NCBI GenBank assembly: GCA_003427395.1
Contig: BFEA01000102.1
Coordinates: 2,368,431 to 2,413,002, forward strand
DNA: 44,572 nt
Source: Chara braunii
Taxonomy: Eukaryota; Streptophyta; Charophyceae; Charales; Characeae
Reading direction: 5' to 3'
In this document: piece by piece, positions 20,826-31,612 of the stretch
How the letters are laid out: every line of letters starts with the position of its first letter
Numbering within the stretch: the stretch's first letter is position 1
Notes under the pieces: generated by a model
What the model was told of the DNA's origin: nothing
Databases searched by the model: none
What the model saw: the letters and a program-made list of their open reading frames with translations, nothing else
Program-made: the position numbers and the translations under genes

Positions 20826-21315
20826 CTTGTTCACACACATGCGGTGTACACACAGTGACACCGGATGTACGGTGACACAGCCACAGTGCACAGTGATACA
20901 CATACACGGATACACGGTGATACACAGACATACGGTGATACACAGATATACGACGATACACAGATACACAAGTGGCACTGACACACAGTGACAAGGACAC
21001 AATGAAACCTACACAGATAAGTGACACAGAATACACAGTGACCCGTACACAGTGACATGCAGCTATACAGTGAAACTGTGACACTCGACACCGACACAGT
21101 GACACACGCAGATACACAGTCACATAGATGAGCAGTCACAGTCACGCGGTGACACATACGCAAGTGACACACGTACATATAGTGAAAACACACTCATACA
21201 GTCACCGTGACACAGACCCGGTGAAAGGCACACAATGCGCAGGGTGATACAGATACACGGTCATGCAGATGCACGGTGACACAAACATAATGCACAGTGA
21301 TACGCATGGTGAAAC
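20826..21315 (+). repeat. degenerate minisatellite, ACACRGTGA unit
   Basis: Nearly 500 bp of diverged 8-12 bp units such as ACACAGTGAC and TACACGGTGA. Frames on both strands (C/V/S-rich) are artefacts of the repeat. Confidence 0.85.
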
Positions 21316-21339
21316 ACATAGAGAAAGAGAGAGAGAAAA

Positions 21340-21375
21340 ACTTACCTGGTCTCCACCGACTATCGACCCTGGATA

Positions 21376-21376
<1 letters not shown>
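21340..21376 (-). other. candidate minus-strand micro-exon with perfect donor
   Basis: On the minus strand an (ATA)n tract ends ATATATCCAG. This is followed by 23 nt ending GGAGACCAG|GTAAGT and then T/CT-rich sequence. Acceptor, short open stretch and donor are all present. No product recognised. Confidence 0.25.

Positions 21377-21430
<54 letters not shown>
21376..21430 (+). repeat. (ATT)n microsatellite
   Basis: About 18 perfect units adjacent to the antisense micro-exon candidate. Confidence 0.9.
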
Positions 21431-21820
21431 GCAAGGAAAATGAGCCTCACGGGGCCTTTATCAAACATGCACATATTCTGGGCAGTGGCCCTCAGCAAGC
21501 GTTGTGCCCGCCCTAAGTGAAGGCGGGCCTGATTATTCACAAAAGACCAAATTTGACATTTTCATATGTGGGTACTCAGACAGTTGCAGCACGCCCGTTG
21601 GTTACAAGGAAACATGGGCCTCCTAGTTCTTTCCAAAAACATGGGATGCGCTGGACAGTTGAAGCCAAGGCTGAGTGGTTGCGCCCTGGGCACGTATAAG
21701 CAATGGTTGAGGTGAGTTTATCTATCTCTTAGTACAAATGCATGATGTAAGCACGTCTCGTGCCTGCTGGTCTCATTGTTTGAGGGTTGGTTTATATGAA
21801 TTGCGTATGTCTAACTATTT
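21431..21820. other. no recognised feature
   Basis: Mixed sequence without long open frames, tandem units or long inverted repeats that I could see. Confidence 0.4.
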
Positions 21821-21827
21821 CTGAAAA

Positions 21828-22180
21828 CACATGGTGAGAATGATAAGCTCTCGTATGGGCTGTCTCACCGTGTGTGTGGTTATTTTGGGTAGATCAGGCA
21901 GTGGAAATGTGAACTCCGTGACGTCCTGCTCTGCTCGATAAGATTCCTAACACTGATAAGGGTTGAGATTTGCATAAGTTATTAAATTGCGCATGCTCAT
22001 GTACGCATGAGATTATTGATGGGCTAACCCATGAGGGATGTATGTATCCTTGTCGAAACATTTTCACGAACGCTCACCTTCTCTAAGTTAAACTGACTCA
22101 AGTCAAAAGTCAGTTAAAGGTCTTCTGAAAAATACGTAATGAGGTGAGAGTCCTCGTATGAACTTCCTCATTAGGTATTT
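21828..22180. repeat. two outlying hairpins related to the palindrome array
   Basis: Hairpin 1 (21828-21873) has arms CACATGGTGAGA and TCTCACCGTGTG. Hairpin 2 (22131-22180) has 14-bp arms AATACGTAATGAGG and CCTCATTAGGTATT. Both centres carry a CTCGTATG block, comparable in position to the CTCCGAGAG centre of the array at 22286. They are probably diverged relatives. Confidence 0.55.
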
Positions 22181-22285
22181 CATTGAGTCATTGGGATGTG
22201 GTCCTGTGTGGCCTGCTCTTCTGACTTTAAGACCTTCAATTGACCTAAGACACAAGGGTTCTTCTAAACGAAGTAAACTAGCAGG

Positions 22286-22985
22286 GGTAATAAGAGGAGT
22301 GAGGTCCCGAGAGACCCGCCTTATTACCTGAATCTGCTTTTGTGGTAATAGGAGGAGCGAGACCCCGTGAGGTCTGCCCTATTACCGACTCACACAAAAG
22401 GGGGGTGGTGATAAGAGAAGCGAGGCTCCGCAAAGTCGCCTTATTACCGTCCAACCGTGCGTCAGGGCAAGTGAGCGATAAGAGTAGCAAGGCTCCGAGA
22501 AACCTGCCTTATCGCAATAATGGCACGGACGGTGATAAGAGTAGCAAAGCTCCGAGAAACCTGCCTTATTACCAACCAGCCGTGCGTTAGGGCAAGTGAG
22601 CGATAAGAGTAGCAAGGCTCCGAAAAGCCCGCCTTATCGCAATAATGGCACGAGTAGCAAGGCTCCAAGAAGTCTGCCTTATCGCGATAATGGCACGGAC
22701 GGTGTGATAAGAGTAGCAAGGCTCCGAGAGGCCTGCCTTATTACCAGCTAGCCTTACTCCGATGAAAATTGTGATAAGAGAAACTAGGTACCATGAGGCC
22801 TGCCTTATCACTTACCTGCTGCTGAAGGAAAGAGAAGAAGGGCGAGCGTGAGGATTCCGGGTGTACCATACTATGACAATTCTTATGAAAGCCGCAAAAG
22901 ACTAACTCGTTGATAAGATTCACTGTCTGATTCTACTAAGGGGGGGGTAGAAGGAATAAGGCCCCGTGTGACCTGTCCTGCTACC
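22286..22985 (+). repeat. array of ten spaced 36-44-bp palindromic repeats
   Basis: Repeats at 22286-22328, 22344-22386, 22407-22448, 22475-22515, 22531-22573, 22600-22640, 22650-22685 (truncated), 22702-22745, 22771-22811 and 22946-22985. Consensus: GGTGATAAGAGTAGCAAGGC, then TCCGAGARRCCTGC, then CTTATTACC. The ends GGTAATAAG/CTTATTACC and an inner AGGC..GCCT block pair to form a hairpin. Spacers are 9-26 bp except the last (134 bp). Several spacers are themselves repeated (CCGTGCGTYAGGGCAAGTGA twice; AATAATGGCACGGACGGT-like three times). There is therefore a higher-order unit of about 120 bp. No associated protein gene. Confidence 0.85.
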
Positions 22986-22989
22986 TTAA

Positions 22990-24125
22990 CCTCTTGATTG
23001 ATGACAATATTATGATTCTATTCCAAACAAAATTTGATGATATTTTGCCTATGCATGTTTAGAAGATGGAATCATATGATAAAAGGGAAAATATTTGCGA
23101 TGTTAGCTCAATACTTTTCTTTCTTTAGACGACTATCTTTAGAAGTTGATCTGATAAGAAGTTAGAGAGGCTACCTAGAGGGAGTTCTATCGATGTAGTA
23201 TTATTCCGGACTAGAATGAAGTTCACTATATTGAACTTCAGATAGGGTTATGTCGATGGTAAAGAGGTGTTGAGACCGTGTTGACATGTGTGTGATTGCA
23301 GGTCATCTTGATCAAGAAGACTCATTATGAGTCTATACAAGACTGCATGCTGTTGCCTTATGGTAACAGGTTGGTTCGCCAACTCAACCCTCACTCACCC
23401 TCGACACCCACACTTTGCATCAACCTTTGCATTGAAAGGCATTTCTGATTTTCGGGTCATTGTCTAAAAGGTCTTCGTTTGGTCAAAAGGGGTTCTTGAA
23501 ATGGATGAAGTCAAATTTGGATGAATGACTAAGTCGAAAGGGGGAATGTCTTACTGAAAGGTTGGAAGTGGAAGTGTAATGTGGGTAAGAGTGAATAAAT
23601 GGTTGGCTCTGTTAGAATTGTGTAATACATTTCGATTTGTTTGCAGGTCAATAAAACGCTCAGCCACATGCTACTCACGGCAACCCATTGAGAAACTTAC
23701 GTTAATCTAGGCCTTAATCCAGACATTTCATCAACGCGCGATTTTATACTCTTGGTTTGATTACCCAACCTTGTGCTCTTCCCTGATTGATGAGGAGATT
23801 AGGTTGAAAATCTTATTCATTTTCATGTTCATTTCACCTGTACATATTTAAAAGGTCAATGACCGATGTTTTCCCTTGATGAATTCGGAATGTTTACGTG
23901 AATGTGTTAAGTGTATGCGACATCTCCTTGCCTAATTACTCAGCCTTATCTCACTTCACATGTATGTATGCTATGGTTAAAGGGTTTTCATAGAGAGATA
24001 TGTCGAATAGACTTAATCACTAGGTAGGATGCGTATGTGTCTTATGCGCAACCCTTGATAATTTAAGTACCAAGAGGGATCCTGCTTTGAAAATGGGATA
24101 GGTTATGAGTCATACCTATAGAAAC
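22990..24125. other. AT-richer gene-free stretch
   Basis: No open frame of note. Two TTGCAGGTCA motifs (about 23298 and 23642), each after T/G-rich sequence, resemble 3' splice sites. They could be exon borders of an unrecognised gene or ends of a repeat. Confidence 0.4.
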
Positions 24126-24130
24126 TATTT

Positions 24131-24764
24131 CTAGGTAAAGCGTACTATGCGCGAACGTTCGTCAGTCGAGTCGACCTCATTTGTAAGTCGGTCCGGGAGA
24201 TCAGCGTCCCGATACGCGACGCGTTTACGGGTCAATCTTAGGCGTTCGTGAGTCAGTAGCTCAGCAGGGGTACGCCCACCTAAGGGATGGTGACAACTCC
24301 CGCATGTGGAGGTGAGTTGTACCTCGCGGGATCTCTGTCCTGTCGCAGGGAGCCGCGAGAGGTATAGCTGGCGCGCACGGTCGGAGTTAGTCTTAGCTAA
24401 AACACTTCTAAAATTCCTGTGTGATACGACCGTGAGGTCCAACACAAAAATTATTTTACGTTTGGGTGTGGGACCGCCACGCCCGACAACGCTTCCGCCT
24501 TTTCCGATCGCAGATGGCGATGGCATATACTTCGATGCGGATGTGCGGGGCCTACTGCGGCGCACTGAGCCAATCCATCTTTATAACCAGATCCAGGCAT
24601 GCCACATAGGCGGGAGTGGGTTTGTGTTGATTGAGCGATTTGCTTCCCCACCTTTAACCTTGTCGTACACAGACCTCACGGTGCTGCCCTTGTCTGTCGT
24701 GCACGCCACCTCACTACCGCGATTCAATTGTCATTGGTGCCGCAAGGAAGACTCGTGCTCGTAG
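24131..24764. other. overlapping opposite open frames, unrecognised
   Basis: A plus frame (24306-24764, 152 codons, starts ATG) and a minus frame (24131-24565, 144 codons) overlap. Neither shows a domain or transmembrane pattern that I recognise. The plus frame ends with a Cys/His cluster (CHWCRKEDSC) that is too short for a zinc finger. Coding is unproven for either. Confidence 0.3.
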
Positions 24765-25310
24765 CGACGGCTGGTCCTGGGGTACGAAGGAGCTACCCAA
24801 TTCCCCGAACTCTCCAGCAACGCGGGCTCACTCCCCGCCCGTTTTCGAACCAGGGTCCCATCGCCCTGCCTGACCCCGGTCGAGCCAATGCCGTGCCGAC
24901 CACACGGACTCGACAAGTCTGACAACAAAGCCTGAACCCGCTTCCGGGGTATCTGCCCCCAAGAGGGTCATGCCAACCGTGCGCTTCGGGGAACGAAATT
25001 CCGTTCCCAACGGCTTCGTTGCCACGTTTTTTTTTTCCTTACGTTCTCCTTTCTTTTTCCCGAAAGCGATGATGGATAAGTCGTAGGGCCCCATTCTCCC
25101 GTTATCCGCTTCCGGCGACAGCTCAAACCCTCGTCCCGGCACCTCGGACTGAAGCAAGAGTCCCCCGTTCTGCCGGGTGACTCAACCCCCACTGGCACGG
25201 CCAAAAATCCCCAGCCACACCCCTAACAACTCTAAGCGACGACCGATGAATGGAACGTCGCGAGGGGCGTGAGGTTGCGCATCACAAGTGTCCTTATAGA
25301 TTAATGACCT

Positions 25311-25370
25311 CAATAGCTCAGTGGGTAGAGCTATTATATTGTAACTTGGAGGTCCTGAGTTCAAGTCCAT
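25311..25370 (+). repeat. tRNA-like SINE head
   Basis: A box TAGCTCAGTGGGTAGAGC (25314) and B box GAGTTCAAGTCC (25357) are at tRNA spacing. The D arm pairs (AGCTC/GAGCT), but the acceptor and T stems do not close. Reverse translation gives DLNSGPPSYNIIALPTEL, a common sign of antisense tRNA-like repeats. A SINE or tRNA pseudogene is more likely than a tRNA gene. Confidence 0.6.
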
Positions 25371-25419
25371 ACTACGCTAATTCATCATATCAGCTAGTGA
25401 TAGTCCTCTGAACGGAGTC

Positions 25420-26580
25420 GGGTGGAGAAGTGTGCCTTTCCTGCGGGAAAGTTAATGTGGGATGGATGCTATTCTCTCGGGCAGGTGAGTAGTAAGGGGT
25501 TGGTTGGGTGCATGGTGATACCGTGGCAGTCCTATGGTGGGCAGGGTTGCCTTGTACGAAAACTAATGGCGAATCAAGAGGCGTGTCCTACTCTCGATGT
25601 CTATAGAACCATTCTGGGGTGGTGGGTTTTCAGAGGTGGTTGGGGGTAGTTGTTGACGATGGTTGAGGTCTCCACCATTATCATTGGTTGACTCTCCCTA
25701 GCGAATAGACATAAGCAAGGCTCATTAGTAGCAGAAAGCAACCAGCATATTCATCAACTAACAGTCACGGTAGCCATATATGATCCGAGTTGTGCCAGGT
25801 TAGCGATTACAGGGGCTCATAGGTTAGACCTTGGTTAGCTGACCATTGGACACTGCCAATGAGTGCCCTCACTGCTCGCGGGACTAGTTGAGAACTATGA
25901 GCCTAGCTGTCGAGGTTCCCGTATAACGAGGCTTGTACGCTAGTGCCTGAACTGGGGCTGAATGTGGAAGCTCATTCAGCGTCAGTGCCCACGTCCGCTG
26001 TCTGGTCAGGTTGCTCCAGTAGAGAGAGATGTTCCTCGCATGAGGTAAGATAGAAATGGAGTGGGGGTGCGCCAGGAGACATATCGAGAGGAGTGGTAGG
26101 ATGGGAGTCTCGTGCATATGCAAAAAAAAACAAAAACAAAAAAGGGAAGGGGAACGGAGGGGAGGCACAGTGACTGGCCCATCGAAGAAGCTCTGTCCTG
26201 ATGCTACCGGCTGAACCCTGGCCAGTATCCCCCACCTTCTGTAGCAAGTCTCGCACCTACTGGTGGGTGCAACTCTCACATGTGCCCTCGTTGGAGGCTT
26301 GAGCACGGAAGTGGCTGCTAGAGGGTTCCCCGTAATACTACAATGACAATAAGAAAAGGCTTGAAAGGGCGTCCTGTGTAGATTCGATAGGTAATTGGCT
26401 ACCTCTCCAAGCTATAGTCCCATTTGGGAAAATGGCCTCATCCCAAAAGTTCGGGAAAGAAAAAAATGGGATCCTTTTTTTTTTATAATAAAGTCCAGGG
26501 TGTTGTAGAGGCCGGGGACTAGGCACACATTGATCGCCGAAAGCGGTCAGTCGTGGTTGCTCTGAGGCGAGGCCACCACC
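25420..26580. other. no recognised gene
   Basis: Mixed sequence with short frames up to about 140 codons (minus, 25884-26306) that have no domain. A short A/C tract lies at 26121-26142. No tandem array was seen. Confidence 0.4.
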
Positions 26581-26585
26581 CATCC

Positions 26586-26815
26586 CATCCTCGCGTCAAT
26601 ACTCCTAGCGCATCCCCTATCCCTACCATCCTACATCAGTGTGACCAGCACTCAGGACCATCACCCTACGTATCGAGGGGAACTTGGACCGAACAGTAGT
26701 GACAGGCACCAGGGCTAGCTACCCAGCCCTGGTTGAAGCATAGTCGAACGAGCCTCGTCGTATGGGTACTTCGGACGCCAGGTTCAAGCAATCACATATT
26801 GGCCCCTAAATTGAC
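26586..26815 (+). repeat. interspersed ~220-bp repeat, copy 2
   Basis: Direct-orientation homologue of 1266-1492 (shared AGTGTGACCAGCACTCAGG and TTCGGACGCCAGG). It runs directly into the ~105-120-bp repeat quartet at 26811. Confidence 0.6.
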
Positions 26816-27049
26816 CAACTAGTAACTCACGCCCTCTACTCTCCCACCACAGACCTAGTTGTATATTTAATGCGGGGTACTTATCATCGAGACACCTATC
26901 ATCATGACCAGTTGGAGCCGACCAAGCCAACCAGTGATTCACGCTTTCTACTCTCTCACCACAGACCCTAGTTGTATATTTAAGGCGGGGTACTTGTCAT
27001 CGAGATGCCTATCTTCATTATCAGTTGATCGTGACCTCCACCCAACCCT

Positions 27050-27107
<58 letters not shown>

Positions 27108-27350
27108 CCCCCTAAGTTGACCAACTAGTAACTCACGCCCTCTACTCTCCCACCACAGACCTAGCTGTATATTTAATGCGGGGTACTTATCATCGAGACG
27201 CCTATCATCATCACCAGTCAGAACCCAATAGACCAAGTAGTGACTCATGCCCTCTACTTTCCCACCACAGACCCTAGCTGTATTTTTAAGGCAGGGTACT
27301 TATCATCGAGACGCTTATCATCATTATCAGTTGATCGTGACCTTCTCTCA
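26811..27350 (+). repeat. four ~105-130-bp units around a (TG)n tract
   Basis: Units start near 26811, 26913, 27109 and 27219. Each has CTACTCTCCCACCACAGACC, a TAGYTGTATWTTTAA block, GGGGTACTTATCATCGAGAC and CCTATCATCAT. Units 1 and 3 resemble each other more than 2 and 4, so a dimer was duplicated, with (TG)n at 27054-27098 between the dimers. Confidence 0.75.
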
Positions 27351-27359
27351 ACCTTACGG

Positions 27360-28080
27360 TTGTGTATGTGCCAACCCTATGGTTGTGTATGTGTGTATGT
27401 ACTCTGGAGGGGGGCCCACTGCTTTGTGGAATGTATCCGACCACTATGCGTGAAACGTGATTTCTGTTTTGTTTTTTTTTGTTTTTTTTTAAACAACGGC
27501 ACAGCAAGTTTTGAGTTCGTAAAGGCAAAAACAAAAAACACAGCATAGAAATGAGGCGCCGACTTCGCATGACAATTTCGGTCGAAAAGTATCCGTTGGG
27601 CTTTTTTTTTCCATCTCACACCACGGCCAACCCCTGAAATATGACACCCAACCTGACACCATGGCCACTGTACTTTCATTGCCCTTTTCCAACTCACACC
27701 TAGTTTCTTTGCAGACGCATCTTTCTTTTGCCCCCTATAAAACTTAAACGTGACATGAACTTCCTTCCATCTTTTATTTTTTTCTTTTCGTTTCCCTTCG
27801 GTGCCCTGCCAGCGAGCCAGGGCGTATTCCACGCGGAGCAAGCAACTGCCTACCTCATACTCACACTAGTATTGTAGCGTCCTGTATCGGACCGCGATCA
27901 CAGAATAAGGGATACTTTTTTTTTTTTTCTTCATCATACATACTCCCTCACTGATTGCACAGTCTCACAATCACCTCAAAGAATGTATGTGATGGCTATC
28001 GCGGCCTTAGGGAAGGATTTTTTTTTTTTCTTGTTCTTTTTTTTTTCTTTTATTTTTTTTTTCTTTTATTTTTTTAAGCC
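27360..28080. other. T-rich gene-free stretch
   Basis: Poly(T)-like runs at 27473-27490, 27601-27610, 27918-27929 and 28019-28075. No coding or RNA gene seen. Confidence 0.5.
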
Positions 28081-29040
28081 ACTAGTACCTTTGCCGCTTC
28101 AAAAATGAGGGAAAACACCAACTCCCGAAGAATTCGGAGGCCGGGCCCGACGACGACTACTATTGATAAATCTAATCGGCGACCGTCGTTTCGTTTCGAC
28201 CTCTTGAAAGGTTTTAGGCCCGCTATTTTCTGAAACGACAAACGTACTAGTGTTTAAACATATTCTCATATATTTCAAACAATCCAATGGACGAGGCCAG
28301 GGATCTTCACAATTCAACCCGGTGTTATCCCAACAACATCAACCGGTTTAGCTTACTCAACAAACTTTCCTTAATCCATCATAAATTTTGAAAACATATT
28401 TACCCTCTCTACATAAAATTGTGTTCCAAACTTGAATGCTGCCATTATCTAAACCCTTTTACCTTCTCTCACCTACTACTCCTACACCTAATGCACACAC
28501 CTACTACACGGTTTGACCCCGACCCAAAAACGTCCGAGAGGAACTTTGTTCCTTTAAAAGATAAAAATTGGCACTCTCCTACCGTCCCTGACCCATTGGA
28601 GGTTACTGCACCTGCCCATTGGAACCGAGTGCACCTTGTTCATATCCCAAATTTTCCCTAACCTTCTTCTAACCCATAGTTATCCCTACCCCATTCACCT
28701 ATTCACTATCCAACTACACAGCGACATTCCCTTCTAGTGTGACATGTGTCATTTGTTGACTGATGCACCAAGTGCGTTAAAACCGGGGCAAACCCACAAT
28801 CTTTTACCTTTCCACCACTCTTTGAGACCAGTCCGCCTGAATAGCGGCCGCCAAGAGCAGTTTGAAAGTAGCACCCGCCTGCCTCTCCGTCATTCCTTAC
28901 GCCCACTCACGGTTAACGACCACCAAAAATTTCAGAATGAAAGATTCTTAAGTGGTATGAAACCACCGAAATGGCCTGAAGACACTTCATGTTATTTCAG
29001 AAGTTTCGCAGAATAAGTTTTATGATTTTTTTTTTTTCTG
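28081..29040. other. no recognised gene
   Basis: CACAATTCAACCCGG near 28307-28321 also occurs near 6708-6722, which may mark an interspersed element end. Short frames only. The last ~100 bp contain single, diverged TTTCAG/CTGAAG pieces that foreshadow the palindromic array. Confidence 0.4.
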
Positions 29041-29049
29041 CCTGTTTTT

Positions 29050-29632
29050 TCAGCCACTTCAGGTTATTTCAGGAATTTCAGGTGGGGACCTGAAACCGCT
29101 GAAGTGGCTGAAACTTCTAAATGGGGTTTCAGGTACCCCCATCCAAATGGTTGGATGAGGGTACCTGAAACCCCTTTCAGAAGTTTCAGCCACTTCATGC
29201 CATTTCAGGAATTTCAGGTGAGGACCTGAAACCGCCGAAGTGGCTGAAACCCTTTTCAGAAGCTTCAGCCACTTCAGATCATTTTAGGAATTTTAGGTCG
29301 GGACCTGAAACCGCTGAAGTGGTTGAAGCTTCTGAAAGGGGTTTCAGGTACCACCATCCAACCATTTGGATGGGGGTACCTGAAACCCCTTTAGAAGCTT
29401 CAACCACTTCATGTCATTTCAGGAATTTCAGGTGGGGACCTGAAACCGCTGAAGTGGCTGAAGCTTCTGAAAGGGGTTTCAGGTACCCCCATCCAACCAT
29501 TTGGATGNNNNNNNNNNNNTTCAGCCACTTCAGGTCATTTAATGAATTTCAGGTGGGCACCTGAAACCGCTGAAGTGGCTGAAGCTTCTGAAAGGGGTTT
29601 CATATACCCCCATCCCACCATTTGCAATGGTT
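29050..29632. repeat. satellite of alternating palindromes
   Basis: Palindrome A has arms CTTCAGCCACTTCA and TGAAGTGGCTGAAG around a ~40-nt centre containing TTTCAGGAATTTCAGGTGGG. It occurs near 29050-29115, 29180-29250, 29257-29330, 29394-29467 and 29519-29588. Palindrome B has arms GGGGTTTCAGGTACCCCCAT and its complement around a short CCAACCATTTGG-like centre. It occurs at 29123-29176 and 29338-29390, and is interrupted at 29473 by a 12-N gap (29508-29519). The last B near 29593 is a decayed half. Nearly every base lies in a potential stem. Confidence 0.85.
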
Positions 29633-29639
29633 CTGTAGG

Positions 29640-30500
29640 CAATCTGAAAGTGGTGTAGTAATATAAAGTGGTTGAACTGCATGGAAAAGAAACCTGAAAA
29701 TATATGCACGTGTTAACCATCTCTCCTTACACCTGAAACCACAGTCCACTACGGTCCATCCAAATGACCCACAATAGGTTTGCTTTGCATACCTGGGCAA
29801 TATAGCCTCACCCTTCCTTCCTGCTTTGGCTTTCAGGAATTCCCCTTAGTAGAGCCCACTGGTGTTCAGTGAACTCCGAGAGACCTGTGAGTTTTTTCCA
29901 GGGATGTTCTCACCATTCCCACCACCTACGGGACTTCAGGCAATTCCACCATAAGTGACATGGTGATTCCGTGCGTGCTTTGCATTGGTCGCTTCTTCTT
30001 TTTTGGATGTAACTGTCGCGAGTACCAGAAAAGAAAATACAATAGGACCCAGACTCAAAAAAACTTGGTGCGCAATAAAATTTAGGTTCGACGAAAACAG
30101 GACCAGTGAGTAATACATGAGATCCTTTTTTTTTGGGGGGGGGGGAATGGCAGGGTTGGGGGGCCCAAGTTGTTTGCATAGCACCGCCCTGTTGCATTTT
30201 GCACCTCAACAACTGCCGACTGGTTCTGCTCTGGGCTGAGTTTGACGGCCTTGCTCGTGTACTGTAGGTGAACATCTATCGCCCGCTGTCAATCCCCACG
30301 GGTCTTCTGACAATGGCGCTGAAAGAAAGCATGCGATGCGTCACCCACGCCTTGAGTGGCGTGGGGAGCTTTCAACTCGACATTATGGCATCTTGAGAAG
30401 CCTTAACCCACGCCGATTACACCTATTACGCCGCATCCAAAGATACAAGCACCTGCATCGAGGAAATTAATCCTGACTGTAGCAGTGTCAGTACAAACAC
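29640..30500. other. no recognised gene
   Basis: A T8G11 run lies near 30126-30144. Frames up to 121 codons on the minus strand have no domain. Confidence 0.4.
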
Positions 30501-30516
30501 TGAGAGGGTTTGTATA

Positions 30517-30766
30517 ATGACGTTGGGGGTATTGTCAACAACACCAAGAACACTGAGTGTTTCATCAGACTTGGTAAAAGCTACGAAGAGCATCTGGCGA
30601 TGGTTTTGCCTGAATACTTCTACTACATCTCGAAGGGGCTGGGGTATGATGTACCAGCTTCCGTACCGAAACGATCGTCTGAAGCCCCAAGTTTTCGTTG
30701 ATATGACTCGTCGGATTTCTCTTGGGCTCTTTTTGACCCCTTCCTTTCGCTATCTCCCAGGTGAGT
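30517..30766 (+). other. candidate exon with donor
   Basis: A plus frame of 83 codons leads into ATCTCCCAG|GTGAGT (donor at 30761), preceded by CTTTCGCT. The frame gives ..YQLPYRNDRLKPQVFVDMTR.. with no recognised family. Low support. Confidence 0.2.
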
Positions 30767-31242
30767 GAAATCACGAGTCAACCAGACCCTCTCATGTCTA
30801 AAACGACGTTTCTTTTTTACTTTGCTGCAATTTCCTTTCGGCGATCCGTGCATCTACGTAGGAATTCCGCGCGCCTTAGCGAGCATGTTAGGGAGCCTGT
30901 TTGGCAGTTGGAAATTCCGGGATTTACAAACACTCTCCTCGCTGACATGTCGTTTCTTGCAAATGAATGTTCCCACACCCATCTTTGAAAGATTTGTGAA
31001 TTTTCAGTAGGAAGTTAGATAGACGAAGGATTTTCACGCGCTCAATCCTGCGCACTCGTCGTGCATTTGAATTTCTCAGTCTCGAAGTAGCTTTAGGATG
31101 GAACGTAACTGTTTTGGTGCCTTTTTTTTCCTGCCCGTCGCCATGCATGCAAGCTTTCCCCGCCTCCCGCTAAGACCCATGCCATCTTCACCCTCCTCCT
31201 CTTCACGCCTTCTCTCCTTCGCCTGTAACTGTTTTCATCCCC

Positions 31243-31335
31243 TACAACATGAGAAAATACACCGCCATATTTTTTGTCTACTAATGCCAAAAAAATGGCG
31301 GTGTATCTTCCCATGTTATAGCGGGAAATTTATTA
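31243..31335. mobile_element. inverted pair of GAATGAATCT/AACATGG family
   Basis: TACAACATGAGAAAATACAC..CGCCAT (31243-31268) and, on the other strand, AACATGGGAAGATACACCGC..CAT (complement of about 31295-31317) form a 25-bp-arm foldback around ATTTTTTGTCTACTAATGCC. Together they look like the two ends of a small inverted-repeat element. Confidence 0.6.
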
Positions 31336-31385
31336 TCATTTTGCACGGCGTGCACGTATATGGGATTCCGAAACCATTAGGAAGA

Positions 31386-31425
31386 GAATGAATCTGCCGG
31401 TAGAACATGGGAAGATATGGCGCCA
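31386..31425 (+). repeat. GAATGAATCT/AACATGG family copy
   Basis: GAATGAATCTGCCGGTAG, then AACATGGGAAGATATGGCGC. This is a near-consensus copy. Confidence 0.65.
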
Positions 31426-31469
31426 TTTCTTTTGTCTGTGGTAGTCACATATCTTCTCCCAGTCTTATC

Positions 31470-31580
31470 TCTGTCTCTCTCTCTCTCTATCTATCTGTGT
31501 CTGCCCCCCTTCCCCCTCCCCCCTCCCCCCTCTCTCTCTCTATATGTCTGCCCCCCCTCCCCCCCTCCCACCCCCACACT
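31470..31580 (+). repeat. CT/C-rich tract
   Basis: TCTCTCTCTCTAT followed by CCCCCTTCCCCCTCCC-type blocks, present twice. Confidence 0.85.
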
Positions 31581-31612
31581 ACATCCCTCTGTTTCATCCA
31601 TCTCTAGGTAGA

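Noticed and set aside
20806-21200. C/V/S-rich minus frames
   Set aside because: Translations of the ACACAGTGA minisatellite.
22286-22985. CRISPR array
   Set aside because: The host is eukaryotic, spacers vary in length and are partly repeated, repeats are diverged, and there are no cas genes. Only the geometry is similar.
24828-24888. minus-strand tRNA-like sequence with GGTTCGAAAAC
   Set aside because: The T stem is imperfect and there is no convincing A box or anticodon arm.
25311-25370. functional tRNA gene
   Set aside because: A and B boxes are present, but acceptor and T stems do not pair.
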